From assembly GCA_028284805.1 (NCBI GenBank), contig JANQQZ010000172.1, positions 1 to 52,193 on the forward strand: a DNA stretch of 52,193 bases, read 5' to 3'. The notes under the pieces were generated by a model. It did no database searches, was not told the DNA's origin, and was given only the letters and a program-made list of their open reading frames with translations. This document shows positions 1 through 8,213 of this stretch, piece by piece (the first letter of the stretch is position 1; every line of letters starts with the position of its first letter). The DNA comes from Phycisphaerales bacterium (lineage in GTDB: Bacteria > Planctomycetota > Phycisphaerae > Phycisphaerales > UBA1924). The position numbers were made by a program, and so were the translations under genes.

Positions 1-86
1 AGCGACCCGGACGGCTGAGCCGACCCCTGGGCACGGATGCACAGCCGAGCGACTGGCGAGTGACCGACGAGGGCGTGACCGCGTGA
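1..86 (+). CDS. 3' end of an unidentified gene (partial)
   Basis: Reading from base 3, the frame stays open to a TGA at 84-86, giving a 27-residue C-terminal tail that ends in DEGVTA. Its stop overlaps the GTG start of the next gene as GTGA, the same coupling seen between the second and third genes of this operon. That coupling is the main reason to believe the frame is coding. The tail is too short to identify. By context it is probably another component of the export cluster downstream. Confidence 0.5.
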   Translation, partial: RPGRLSRPLGTDAQPSDWRVTDEGVTA

Positions 87-2080
87 TCGATCTGAAGACT
101 GTGAAGTCGGCCGGGTGGCAGCGCATCGTGGGCGAGCTGGCGCGCGCGGCCGATGACGAGCGGTCGTTCCTGCCGACGCTGGTGGCCTCGCTGGGGCACG
201 TGTCGGGCGCGAAGCAGGCTGCGCTGCTGACGCTTCCTGCGGGCGACGACCAGGAGCCGAGAGCGGAGGTCGTTTGGCCCACCGTCGATGCCCCGGCCGA
301 CGAGTCGCTCCGCGAGCCCGACGTGATGCGGGGCTGCGCCCGCGCGACCATCGAAGCCCGTTCGACCCAGATCTTCGGGCTGCGCGCCAACGAGGGCCTG
401 TACTCGGGTGAGGCCGACGCGGGTTTCGTCATGTGCACGCCCATCGGCGGTGCGGGCGAGCAAGGCCAGCCCGCGCGGGTGGTCGCGCTGCTGCTCGACG
501 CGAGGAGCACCGAGGCGCTGCAGACCACGCTCGCGGTGGTCGAGCTGCTCGCGGGGTACGCCCACCTGTCGTCGGCGCGCCAGCAGCTCGGGCGCACGCG
601 AGCCGCGAGCGCGGCGCTTGATCTGGCGACCCGGCTCATCGCATCCATCAACTCGTCGGGTAGCTTCAAGGGCGCGGCGATCCAGTTCGTGAACGACCTG
701 TCGCGGCACCTCAAAGCCGACCGTGTCGCGCTCGGCTGGCGCGGGGGGCTCGCCGGCGCGGCTCAGGGCGCGCGGTCCGATGGGGAGGACATCGTCGCGT
801 CGCGCGACAGCACGCCGGTGCAGGTCGTCGCGCTGAGTGACACCGAGCACGTCGATCGGCGGATGGCGATGGTCCGCAAGCTGGCGGCGGCAATGGACGA
901 GTGCGTCGACCAGGAGCAGCCGGTCGTGTACCCGCTGCCCGAGCCTGCGCCCGGGCGCGAGCCCGACGCGGTGCTGAGCCGCGCGGTGACGCGGGCGCAC
1001 CGCGAGCTGGCGGCGAGCGACGCGAACCTGAAGCTGACGTCGCTGCCGATCCGCGACGGCGGGGCGACGCTGGGCGTGGTGACGATCGAGTCGGCCGCAC
1101 CTGGCCAGACGGTCGATCTCGGGACCATCGAGCTGCTGCAGGCGACGCTGGATCTGGTGGGCCCGGTCCTCCGCCTGCGCCGGAGCGACGACCGGACGAT
1201 CCCGCAGCGGGCGCTCGACCTCGTGCGCGCGACCGCGGCGTGGGCGGTGGGCCCCAAGCACACGCTGTGGAAGGCGGCGGGCATCGCGGTGCTGGTCGCG
1301 GGCCTGGCGTCGGTGCTCGTGAGCGTGCCCTACCGGATCGAGGCGTCGGTGGCGCTGCGCCCGGTGGAGAAGCGGGTGATCGCGGTGCCGTTCGACGCGA
1401 CGGTGCGCGAGGTGATGGGCTCGGCGAAGGCAGGCGAGCGGGTCTCGGCGGGCGACGTGCTCGTCGTGCTGGACACGAGCGAGCTGGAGCTGAGCGCGAT
1501 CGAAGCGCGGGGCACGGTGCGTCAGGCCGAGGCGCGGGCCACCGAGGCGATCCGGCGGGGCGAGGGCGCCGAGCGTCAGCAGGCCGAGGCGCAGGCCGAG
1601 CAGGCGCGGGCGAGGCTCGAGCTGTTCGAGAAGCGGATCCGGGACGCGGTGATCCGCGCGCCGATCGACGGCACGATCATCGCGGGCGACCTGAGCGACC
1701 GCGTGGGCGCGAGGCTCGGGGTGGGTGAGGCGCTCTTCGAGATCGCGCCGCTCGACTCGATGCGCGTGATCGCCAAGGTCGACGACCGCGACATCGGGCT
1801 CGTGAACGAGGCGATCCGCGATGGGACGATGCTGGGCACGCTCGCGACGCGGGCGTATCCCGACCGGCGTTTCCCACTGACGGTGGAGCGCGTCGTGCCT
1901 CTGGCGATGGCGGGCGAGGGGCGGAACACCTACGACGTGTACGCGACGCTCGAGGAGTCGGCCCCCTGGATGCGCCCGGGCATGGAGGGGCTCGCCAAGC
2001 TCGAGGTGGGCGACCGGAGGCTGATCTGGATCGCGACACGGCGGATCAGCGACACGCTCCGCATGTGGCTCTGGTGGTGA
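83..2080 (+). CDS. GAF-domain protein with HlyD-type (biotinyl-lipoyl) adaptor region
   Basis: This 665-residue protein has an unusual architecture. The N-terminal two fifths look like two soluble sensor-type GAF modules, at about residues 15-165 and 195-370. One transmembrane helix follows at about 402-422 (AGIAVLVAGLASVLVSV). The C-terminal part is typical of HlyD/RND membrane-fusion adaptors: a split lipoyl-like domain (FDATVREVM and VIRAPIDGTIIAGDLSDRV) on either side of an Ala/Glu/Arg coiled coil at about 475-530, then a beta-barrel-like end. HlyD adaptors bridge inner-membrane transporters to the outer membrane. The GAF part would face the cytoplasm and could sense a small ligand. The start is GTG at 83, overlapping the upstream stop; the next gene begins 7 bases after the stop. 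The adaptor call is firm. The GAF call rests on overall pattern and is less certain. Confidence 0.8.
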   Translation: MIDLKTVKSAGWQRIVGELARAADDERSFLPTLVASLGHVSGAKQAALLTLPAGDDQEPRAEVVWPTVDAPADESLREPDVMRGCARATIEARSTQIFGLRANEGLYSGEADAGFVMCTPIGGAGEQGQPARVVALLLDARSTEALQTTLAVVELLAGYAHLSSARQQLGRTRAASAALDLATRLIASINSSGSFKGAAIQFVNDLSRHLKADRVALGWRGGLAGAAQGARSDGEDIVASRDSTPVQVVALSDTEHVDRRMAMVRKLAAAMDECVDQEQPVVYPLPEPAPGREPDAVLSRAVTRAHRELAASDANLKLTSLPIRDGGATLGVVTIESAAPGQTVDLGTIELLQATLDLVGPVLRLRRSDDRTIPQRALDLVRATAAWAVGPKHTLWKAAGIAVLVAGLASVLVSVPYRIEASVALRPVEKRVIAVPFDATVREVMGSAKAGERVSAGDVLVVLDTSELELSAIEARGTVRQAEARATEAIRRGEGAERQQAEAQAEQARARLELFEKRIRDAVIRAPIDGTIIAGDLSDRVGARLGVGEALFEIAPLDSMRVIAKVDDRDIGLVNEAIRDGTMLGTLATRAYPDRRFPLTVERVVPLAMAGEGRNTYDVYATLEESAPWMRPGMEGLAKLEVGDRRLIWIATRRISDTLRMWLWW

Positions 2081-2087
2081 AGACCTC

Positions 2088-4247
2088 ATGAGCGAGCGCC
2101 CGACGTTCAGCCCGCACTGGCACCGCGTCCGCACGATGCGCCCGCGCCTGCGCCCGCACGTGCAGGTCACGCGCCAGCGCTACCGCGGGCGGCGCTGGCA
2201 CGTCGCGCACGACCCGGCCTCGAACCGGTTCTTCCGCATGAGCCCCGTCGCTCACGAGCTCGTGGGCCTGCTCGACGGACGGCGGACCGTCGAGGACGCG
2301 TGGACGATCGTCGCCGAGAAACACGGGCCAGACGCGCCGACACAGCCCGAGGTCATCGAGCTCGTTGCGCACCTGTACAACTCGAACCTGCTGAGTGTCG
2401 ACGCCAGCCCCGAGACCGAGCAGTTGCTCCGACGCGGGCGCGAGCGGCTCAAGAAGAAGGTCCAGGGCCAGGCGATCGGCATCATGTACTTCCGCATGAG
2501 GCTGTTCAACCCCGACGCGATCCTGAGCGCGGTCGAGCCCGTGCTGCGCCCCGTCCTGAATAGGTGGGGCCTGATCGCGTGGGCGGTCTTCGTCGCGGTC
2601 GCGCTCTACCGCCTCGTGCCCGAGCTCGGCGCCTTCGGCGAGGGCTTCCGCGACGCGATCGCGCCGAGCAACTGGCTCTGGATCATCGCGGTGTTCGTCG
2701 TCGCCAAGGGGCTGCACGAGCTTGGGCACGGTGTGATCTGCAAGCGCTTCGGCGGGCAGGTGCCCGAGTTCGGGGCGCTGCTGCTCGTGCTCGTGCCCAG
2801 CCCCTACGTGGACGCCTCGGCGTCGTGGGCCTTCGCCAGCAAGTGGCAGCGGATCGCTGTCGGTTCGGGCGGGATGATCTTCGAGCTGTTCCTGGCTTCG
2901 ATCGCGGTGCACGTCTGGCTCGCGACCTCTCCGGGTGAGCTGCCGCACCAGCTTGCGTACAACGCGATGCTCACCGCGGGCGTCTCGACGCTCGTGTTCA
3001 ACGCGAACCCGCTCATGCGTTTCGACGGCTACTACATTTTGAGCGATCTGCTCGAGATCCCAAACCTGATGCAGCGTTCGTTCAAGATGCTGCAGTACCA
3101 GTTCCAGCGGTTCGTGTACCGGCTCGACGATGCCCAGGCACCCACGTCGGACCCGGGCGAGGGGCTCACGCTCACGATCTACGGCATCGCGGCGACGATC
3201 TATCGCGTGTTCCTCTTCGTGACGATCACGCTGTTCGTCATGGGGCAGCTCTTCGCGATCGGGCTCTTGCTCGCGATCTGGACGGCCGCGGCGTGGTTCC
3301 TGATGCCCGTGGGCAAGTTCATCCGGTGGCTGAGCACGAGCCCCAAGCTCGCGGAGCACCGCGTGCGCGCGGTGGGTGTGAGTCTGGCGATGCTCGCGCT
3401 GGGCGTGGTGCTGCTGGGCCTGATCCCGGCGCCCGACTCGCGGCGTGGGGTCGGGGTCGTCGAGAGCGCGGCGCGTACGGGTGTGTTCGCGGCGCAGGAC
3501 GGATTCCTGGCGCGGGTCGTCGCGCTGCCAGGCACCCGCGTCGAGGAGGGCGACGCGATCGTCGTGCTCGAGAACGACGAGCTGCTGCACCGGCTCCGCA
3601 TGGCTCGGGCGATGCTCGCGGAGTTCGAGAGCGTCGAGCGCGAAATGACCGCGCGGAGCCCGAGCTCGGTGGAGATCGCGCGCGACCGGGTGAGCGCGCA
3701 GCGCGACGCGGTCGCGTTCCTCGAGAGCCAGGCGGAGCGGCTGACCGTGCGCGCGCCGCACGCGGGTGTGCTCGTCGGGCCCGAGCTCGCGGGGCTGGCG
3801 GGCTCGCTCGTGCGCGAGGGTGATGCGCTCGGCGAGATCGTCGATGTCGAGGGGGTGCGGGTGACCGCGAGCCTGCCGCAGCTCGAGTCGGCCTGGCTTT
3901 TCGACGAGGCGGAGCCCTACCGCGTCGCGATCCGCCCGGTCTCGCTGCCGGGCGTGGTGGTGCGGGGTGAGAACGCCGTCGCGGTCGACGCGGGCCAGCT
4001 GGTGCTGCCGCACGCGGGGCTGGGCGTGTCGGGTGGCGGCACGATCGCCCTCGACCAGCAGGATCAGTCCGGGCGGCTCGCGGACACGCCGCAGTTCGTG
4101 GTGTACGTCGAACCCGCGGCGAGCGATCGGTGGGTCCCGACGCCCGGCGAGCGCGTGCACCTTCGGTTCCGGCTCTCGGCCAAGCCTCTGCTCGCGCAGT
4201 GGGCCGACCGCCTGCACAAGATGGTGCAGGGGCGGGTGCAGCTGTGA
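2088..4247 (+). CDS. M50/site-2-protease-family membrane peptidase fused to HlyD-like domain
   Basis: This is a 719-residue polytopic protein. Residues about 30-110 resemble the small PqqD-like winged fold found on peptide-maturation partners (SPVAHELVGLLDGRRTVEDAW). The membrane core carries the M50 zinc site: HELGH at residues 210-214 inside a hydrophobic helix, and the second motif NPLMRFDGYY at 307-316, where D313 is the expected third ligand. Further membrane helices follow to about residue 455. The C-terminal third has HlyD/lipoyl-like halves (AAQDGFLARVVALPGTRVEEGD and LTVRAPHAGVLVG). M50 enzymes cut within membranes or act on exported peptides, and similar fusions occur in bacteriocin and peptide export loci. 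All three zinc ligands are present, so it should be active. The stop overlaps the next start (GTGA at 4244-4247), implying translational coupling. The substrate cannot be read from the sequence. Confidence 0.85.
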   Translation: MSERPTFSPHWHRVRTMRPRLRPHVQVTRQRYRGRRWHVAHDPASNRFFRMSPVAHELVGLLDGRRTVEDAWTIVAEKHGPDAPTQPEVIELVAHLYNSNLLSVDASPETEQLLRRGRERLKKKVQGQAIGIMYFRMRLFNPDAILSAVEPVLRPVLNRWGLIAWAVFVAVALYRLVPELGAFGEGFRDAIAPSNWLWIIAVFVVAKGLHELGHGVICKRFGGQVPEFGALLLVLVPSPYVDASASWAFASKWQRIAVGSGGMIFELFLASIAVHVWLATSPGELPHQLAYNAMLTAGVSTLVFNANPLMRFDGYYILSDLLEIPNLMQRSFKMLQYQFQRFVYRLDDAQAPTSDPGEGLTLTIYGIAATIYRVFLFVTITLFVMGQLFAIGLLLAIWTAAAWFLMPVGKFIRWLSTSPKLAEHRVRAVGVSLAMLALGVVLLGLIPAPDSRRGVGVVESAARTGVFAAQDGFLARVVALPGTRVEEGDAIVVLENDELLHRLRMARAMLAEFESVEREMTARSPSSVEIARDRVSAQRDAVAFLESQAERLTVRAPHAGVLVGPELAGLAGSLVREGDALGEIVDVEGVRVTASLPQLESAWLFDEAEPYRVAIRPVSLPGVVVRGENAVAVDAGQLVLPHAGLGVSGGGTIALDQQDQSGRLADTPQFVVYVEPAASDRWVPTPGERVHLRFRLSAKPLLAQWADRLHKMVQGRVQL

Positions 4248-6211
4248 GCGTGGGTGGGCTTTCGGCCTACACGGCGCTGGCGGAGACGGTCAACGCGCGT
4301 CGGCGCGCACAGCCCGTGCACACCGGGCCCGATCAGCTGGTCGCGCTGGGCGGCCTCAAGCTGCGCCAGCGGCGCACGCGGCTCGCGGTGCTGCTCGAGC
4401 ACGCGTCGGAGATCGATGCGATCGCCCCCGGAGTGCGGGCGTACGCCGACGCCCGTCTGAACGAGGAGCTCGCCGAGGTCCGCGCCGCGTTCATGCTTGG
4501 GCGCGTGTCGCGCGATCTTCTGACACGGTCGATGGCGCTCGTTCGCGAGGCGGCGTCGCGGGAAACCGGCGAGGAGGCGTACACGGTCCAGCTCGCGGGC
4601 GCGCTCGCGCTGGTGCACGGACGGATCGCCGAGATGGTCACGGGCGAGGGCAAGACGCTGACGGGGTCGCTCGCGGTGCCTCTGCTGGCGTGGCGGTACC
4701 GGCACGTGCACGTGCTGACTGTGAACGATTACCTGGCGCAGCGTGACGCCGACAGCAGGCGGTCGCTGTACGCGCGGTGCGGGCTGGGCGTCGCGGCGAT
4801 CCAGCAGGAGCAGCCTCCCGGCGAGCGGGCGGGGCACTACGCGGGCCCGATCGTCTACGGCACGCCCAAGGAGATCGCGGCGGACTACCTGCGCGACCAG
4901 ATCCGCATGGGCCCGGTCGACTCGCCCTGGTCGGGCTGGCAGACGCTGGGCGGGCGTGGACCGATCGTGCCTGGCCTGCACGCGTGCCTGGTCGACGAGG
5001 CGGACGCGGTGCTGATCGATGAGGGCGTGACCCCGCTGATCATCGCCAGACCGCGCGAAGCGGACGGGCTCGCGCCGGTCTACGAGCGGGCCCGGGCGAT
5101 GGCGGAGGCGCTCGAGGAGGGGCGGGGCTACGCGGTCGACCACCTGCGGAAGAAGATCAAGCTGACGCACGAGGGGCTCGCCGATCTGCGTTCGGCGTTC
5201 GCGCGCGAGAGCGACCAGACCTGGCGCATCGAGCGCCGCGGCACGGAGCTGGTTCGCCAGGCGCTGCTCGCGCACCACTGCTACGCCCGCGGGCGTCAGT
5301 ACGAGCTCGTCGACGGTCGCGTCGTCATCGTCGACGAGTACACGGGGCGCTTCCTGCCCGATCGTTCGTGGGAGCACGGGCTTCATCAGGCGGTGGAGGC
5401 CAAGGAGGGCGTCGAGATCACCGCCGATCGTGAGACGCTGGCACGCATCAGCTTCCAGAAGTTCTTCAGGAGCTACCGATTCCTGGCTGGCATGACGGGC
5501 ACGGCGGCGGACGCCGCGGGTGAGATGGAGCGGGTCTACGGGCGCCCGGTTACGGTCATCCCGACCCACCGGCCCGTCGCTCGGGTGCAGCGCCCGACGC
5601 GGATCTTCCGAACGGCTCAGACGAAGTGGCGCGCCATCCTCGATTCGATCGAGGCCGAGCACGCGTTGGGGCGTCCGGTGCTGGTGGGCACGCGGTCGGT
5701 CGAGGCCTCGGTGCATCTTTCGGAGTTGCTCGGGGCGCGTGGGTTGGCCCATTCCGTGCTGAATGCGCACCACCATGCCGAGGAGGCGGGCACGATCGCG
5801 CACGCGGGTGAGGCCGGGCGGATTACCGTCGCGACCAACATGGCGGGGCGGGGGACGGACATCAAGCTCACCACCGACGCCCGCGAGCGGGGCGGGCTGC
5901 ACGTGATCCTGACCGAGATCCACGGGGCCCGCCGCGTGGACCGCCAGTTCATCGGGCGGGCGGGGCGGCAGGGCGACCCGGGCAGCGCGCAGGTCTTCGC
6001 GAGCCTCGAGGACGATCTGGCCTCGCGCTTCGCGCCCAGCCTGGCGGCGCTCGCGGTCAAGCGGTCGCGAGACGAGGAACTGACCGGGGACAGGCTCGCG
6101 GTTCAGGTGCTCAGGCTCGCGCAGCGCCGGAGCGAGGCTCGCGATCGTCGCGGCAGAGCTGGCGTGCTCAGGCAGGACGACTGGCTCGAGAAGCACATGC
6201 CCGGACGGTGA
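4244..6211 (+). CDS. SecA-like preprotein translocase ATPase, C-terminally shortened
   Basis: This 655-residue protein has clear SecA hallmarks. They are Walker A MVTGEGKT (131-138), TVNDYLAQRDA, the Walker B region LVDEADAVLIDEG around 250-262, where SecA usually has DEVD, the PPXD-like stretch ending in VIVDEYTGRFLPDRSWEHG, AGMTGTA, VLVGTRSVEAS, the ATNMAGRGTDIKL motif and FIGRAGRQGDPG near 570. Housekeeping SecA is about 830-950 residues. This one stops about 85 residues after GRAGRQG, so the helical wing, most of the helical scaffold and the zinc tail are missing. I chose GTG 4244 because it overlaps the upstream stop; the open frame reaches back to 4130 but lies inside the M50 gene. It is probably a specialised motor working with the two preceding proteins rather than the general Sec ATPase. 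It converges on accC with a 9-base gap. Confidence 0.87.
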   Translation: MSVGGLSAYTALAETVNARRRAQPVHTGPDQLVALGGLKLRQRRTRLAVLLEHASEIDAIAPGVRAYADARLNEELAEVRAAFMLGRVSRDLLTRSMALVREAASRETGEEAYTVQLAGALALVHGRIAEMVTGEGKTLTGSLAVPLLAWRYRHVHVLTVNDYLAQRDADSRRSLYARCGLGVAAIQQEQPPGERAGHYAGPIVYGTPKEIAADYLRDQIRMGPVDSPWSGWQTLGGRGPIVPGLHACLVDEADAVLIDEGVTPLIIARPREADGLAPVYERARAMAEALEEGRGYAVDHLRKKIKLTHEGLADLRSAFARESDQTWRIERRGTELVRQALLAHHCYARGRQYELVDGRVVIVDEYTGRFLPDRSWEHGLHQAVEAKEGVEITADRETLARISFQKFFRSYRFLAGMTGTAADAAGEMERVYGRPVTVIPTHRPVARVQRPTRIFRTAQTKWRAILDSIEAEHALGRPVLVGTRSVEASVHLSELLGARGLAHSVLNAHHHAEEAGTIAHAGEAGRITVATNMAGRGTDIKLTTDARERGGLHVILTEIHGARRVDRQFIGRAGRQGDPGSAQVFASLEDDLASRFAPSLAALAVKRSRDEELTGDRLAVQVLRLAQRRSEARDRRGRAGVLRQDDWLEKHMPGR

Positions 6212-6220
6212 GGCGCGTGT

Positions 6221-7561
6221 CTACTTCAGCAGCCGCTCGAGGTAGTGGATGTCGACACCACCGCGTGCGAAGTCGGCGTTCTCCATCAGCCTGAGGTGCA
6301 GCGGCGTCGTGGTGTTGATCGGCTCGACCGTGAGTTCGCCCAGGGCCCGCTTCATGCGGGTGATGCAGGCCTCTCTGTCCTCGGCGTGCACGATCAGCTT
6401 GCCGATCATGCTGTCGTAGTTGGGGGGCACGCGGTAGCCTGGCACGACGTGGGTGTCCATCCGCACGCCCGGACCGCCCGGCAGGTGCAGCGTCTCGATC
6501 GTGCCCGCGCTGGGCATGAAGTTCTTGTCGGGGTTCTCCGCGTTGATGCGGCACTCCATCGCGTGCCCGTTCACCGCGATGTCCTTCTGCTTGAAGGGCA
6601 GGGGCTCGCCCGCCGCGACGAGGATCGAGGTCTTGACGATGTCCACGCCCGTGATCATCTCGGTCACCGGGTGCTCGACCTGCACGCGGGTGTTGACCTC
6701 GAGCATGTAGAAGTTCTGGTCGTCGTCCATCAGGAACTCGACCGTCGCGGCGCCCGAGTACTCGGCGCTCTTGACCAGCTTGGCGGCGCCCTCGGCGACC
6801 GACTGGATCTTCTTCCGCTCGATGCCCGGGCCCGGGGCTTCCTCGATGATTTTCTGGTGGCGGCGCTGCATCGAGCAGTCGCGCTCCCAGAGGTGCACCG
6901 CGTGCCCGTGCTTGTCGCCCAGGACCTGGACCTCGACGTGTCGGGCCCGCTCGAGGAACTTCTCGATGAACACGGCGCCGTTCCCGAACGCGGCCTGGGC
7001 CTCCTGCTGGGCCTTCTTGATGTTGGTGCGCAGGGTGGCCTCGTTGTGGCAGACGCGCATGCCCCGCCCGCCCCCGCCCGCCGCTGCCTTGATGATCACG
7101 GGGTACCCGATCTCGTCCGCGATCTCGACGGCCTCTTCTTCGTTGTCGATCGCGCCCTCGGAACCCGGGAAGACCGGGACCTTGGCGGCCTTGGCGTAGC
7201 GCTTCGCCTCGACCTTGTCGCCCAGCTTGCTCATCGCCTCGGGGCTCGGGCCGATGAACTCGATCTTGCAGTCGCGGCAGATCTCGGCGAAGTCGGCGCG
7301 CTCGGCGAGAAAGCCGTAGCCCGGGTGGATCGCATCGACGTCGGCGATCTCGGCCGCCGCGATCAGGCGAGGGATGTTGAGGTAGCTGTCCTTGGCGGGC
7401 CCCGCGCCGATGCAGATCGCGCGGTCGGCGAGCTTGAGGTACGGCGCGTTCTTGTCGGCCTCGGAGTAGACGCAGACCGTCTCGACGCCCATCTCCTGAC
7501 AGGCCCGCATGATGCGGAGGGCGATCTCGCCGCGGTTGGCTATGAGGACTCGTCGGAACAT
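6221..7561 (-). CDS. accC: Acetyl-CoA carboxylase, biotin carboxylase subunit
   Basis: Carries out the ATP-dependent carboxylation of biotin on AccB, the first half-reaction of malonyl-CoA synthesis for fatty acids. The 446 residues show the full biotin carboxylase pattern: N-terminal RRVLIANRGEIALRIMRAC, the Gly-rich loop AAGGGGRGMRV of the ATP-grasp domain, ERDCSMQRRHQKIIEEAPGP, EVNTRVQVEHPVTE with its catalytic Glu/Arg residues, and a C-terminal domain ending near HYLERLLK. The length is standard for AccC. I prefer ATG 7561, since the family normally begins M-F-x-R/K-x-L-I-A-N-R-G. A GTG two codons upstream (7567) is also possible. No good Shine-Dalgarno sequence precedes either. It lies downstream of accB in the same orientation. 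Confidence 0.96.
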   Translation of the reverse strand: MFRRVLIANRGEIALRIMRACQEMGVETVCVYSEADKNAPYLKLADRAICIGAGPAKDSYLNIPRLIAAAEIADVDAIHPGYGFLAERADFAEICRDCKIEFIGPSPEAMSKLGDKVEAKRYAKAAKVPVFPGSEGAIDNEEEAVEIADEIGYPVIIKAAAGGGGRGMRVCHNEATLRTNIKKAQQEAQAAFGNGAVFIEKFLERARHVEVQVLGDKHGHAVHLWERDCSMQRRHQKIIEEAPGPGIERKKIQSVAEGAAKLVKSAEYSGAATVEFLMDDDQNFYMLEVNTRVQVEHPVTEMITGVDIVKTSILVAAGEPLPFKQKDIAVNGHAMECRINAENPDKNFMPSAGTIETLHLPGGPGVRMDTHVVPGYRVPPNYDSMIGKLIVHAEDREACITRMKRALGELTVEPINTTTPLHLRLMENADFARGGVDIHYLERLLK

Positions 7562-7646
7562 AGACACGGCATCCGTGATCCGGCATCCGGCATCCGGCGG
7601 GACGCGGCACCCCGGGTGCCGGCGGCCGGGTGCTGAGTGCCGCGGG
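7562..7646. repeat. GGCATCC-type short repeats in the accB-accC gap
   Basis: On the plus strand the gap holds three copies of CGGCATCCG-like units around 7566-7598 (ggcatccgtgatcc, ggcatcc, ggcatccggcgg). A GC-rich stretch with self-complementary GGCACCC/GGGTGCC follows at about 7608-7621. The accC message would have this in its leader. It could form structure or simply be a small dispersed repeat. No function is evident. Confidence 0.4.
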
Positions 7647-8117
7647 TTAGTTCGGCTTGACCATGAACAGCGGCTGGCCGAATTCGACGGCCTGGCCGTT
7701 CTCGACGAGACACTTGGTGATGGTGCCCGATGTCTCGGCCTTGATCTCGTTGAAGACCTTCATCGCCTCGACGAGGCAGACGACCGTGTCGGCTGAGACG
7801 GTGTCGCCCACGCTCGCGAAGGGCGGCGAGTCGGGGTTGGCCGCGGCGTAGAACGTGCCGACCATGGGCGACTCGATCGCGACGAGCCCGTCGTCGGCAC
7901 CGGAGGCGGCGGGCGCATCGGCCTGGGTCGGGGCAGCGGCCGGGGCTGGAGCCGGCGCGGCCGCGGCCGCGGGTGCCGGGGCGTACGCGGGCATCACCGC
8001 GCCGCCGACGCCCCGCTTGAGGCTCACGGTTTCCTCTTGGTCCTGGAGGTCGAGCTCGGTCAGGTCGTTCTCGACCATGAGCTTGACGAGCTCTTTGAGC
8101 TTTCTGATGTCGATCAT
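7647..8117 (-). CDS. accB: Acetyl-CoA carboxylase, biotin carboxyl carrier protein
   Basis: Carries the biotin that AccC carboxylates. The 156-residue protein begins MIDIRKLKELVKLM, typical of AccB. A mobile Ala/Pro-rich linker follows at about 60-85 (AYAPAPAAAAAPAPAPAAAP). It ends with a biotinyl domain containing the canonical VEAMKVFNEIKAE, whose Lys is the biotinylation site, and the closing VEFGQPLFMVKPN. The frame is open further upstream to 8165, but ATG 8117 matches the family start. It forms an accB-accC unit; the carboxyltransferase genes accA and accD are not in the window. Confidence 0.95.
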   Translation of the reverse strand: MIDIRKLKELVKLMVENDLTELDLQDQEETVSLKRGVGGAVMPAYAPAPAAAAAPAPAPAAAPTQADAPAASGADDGLVAIESPMVGTFYAAANPDSPPFASVGDTVSADTVVCLVEAMKVFNEIKAETSGTITKCLVENGQAVEFGQPLFMVKPN

Positions 8118-8213
8118 GCTCGGATCCCGTAGATGCGGGTGCGCAGCAACGCTTGCGCGAGACACGCCCTAGACGATTTTCCGAGTGTAGTCCAAAGGGC
8201 CGCGGCGTGTCCG

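Noticed and set aside
2046-4217. A 723-codon open frame antisense to the M50 gene
   Set aside because: Arg/His/Asp-rich composition typical of a GC-rich shadow frame, no motifs, and complete overlap with a well-supported gene.
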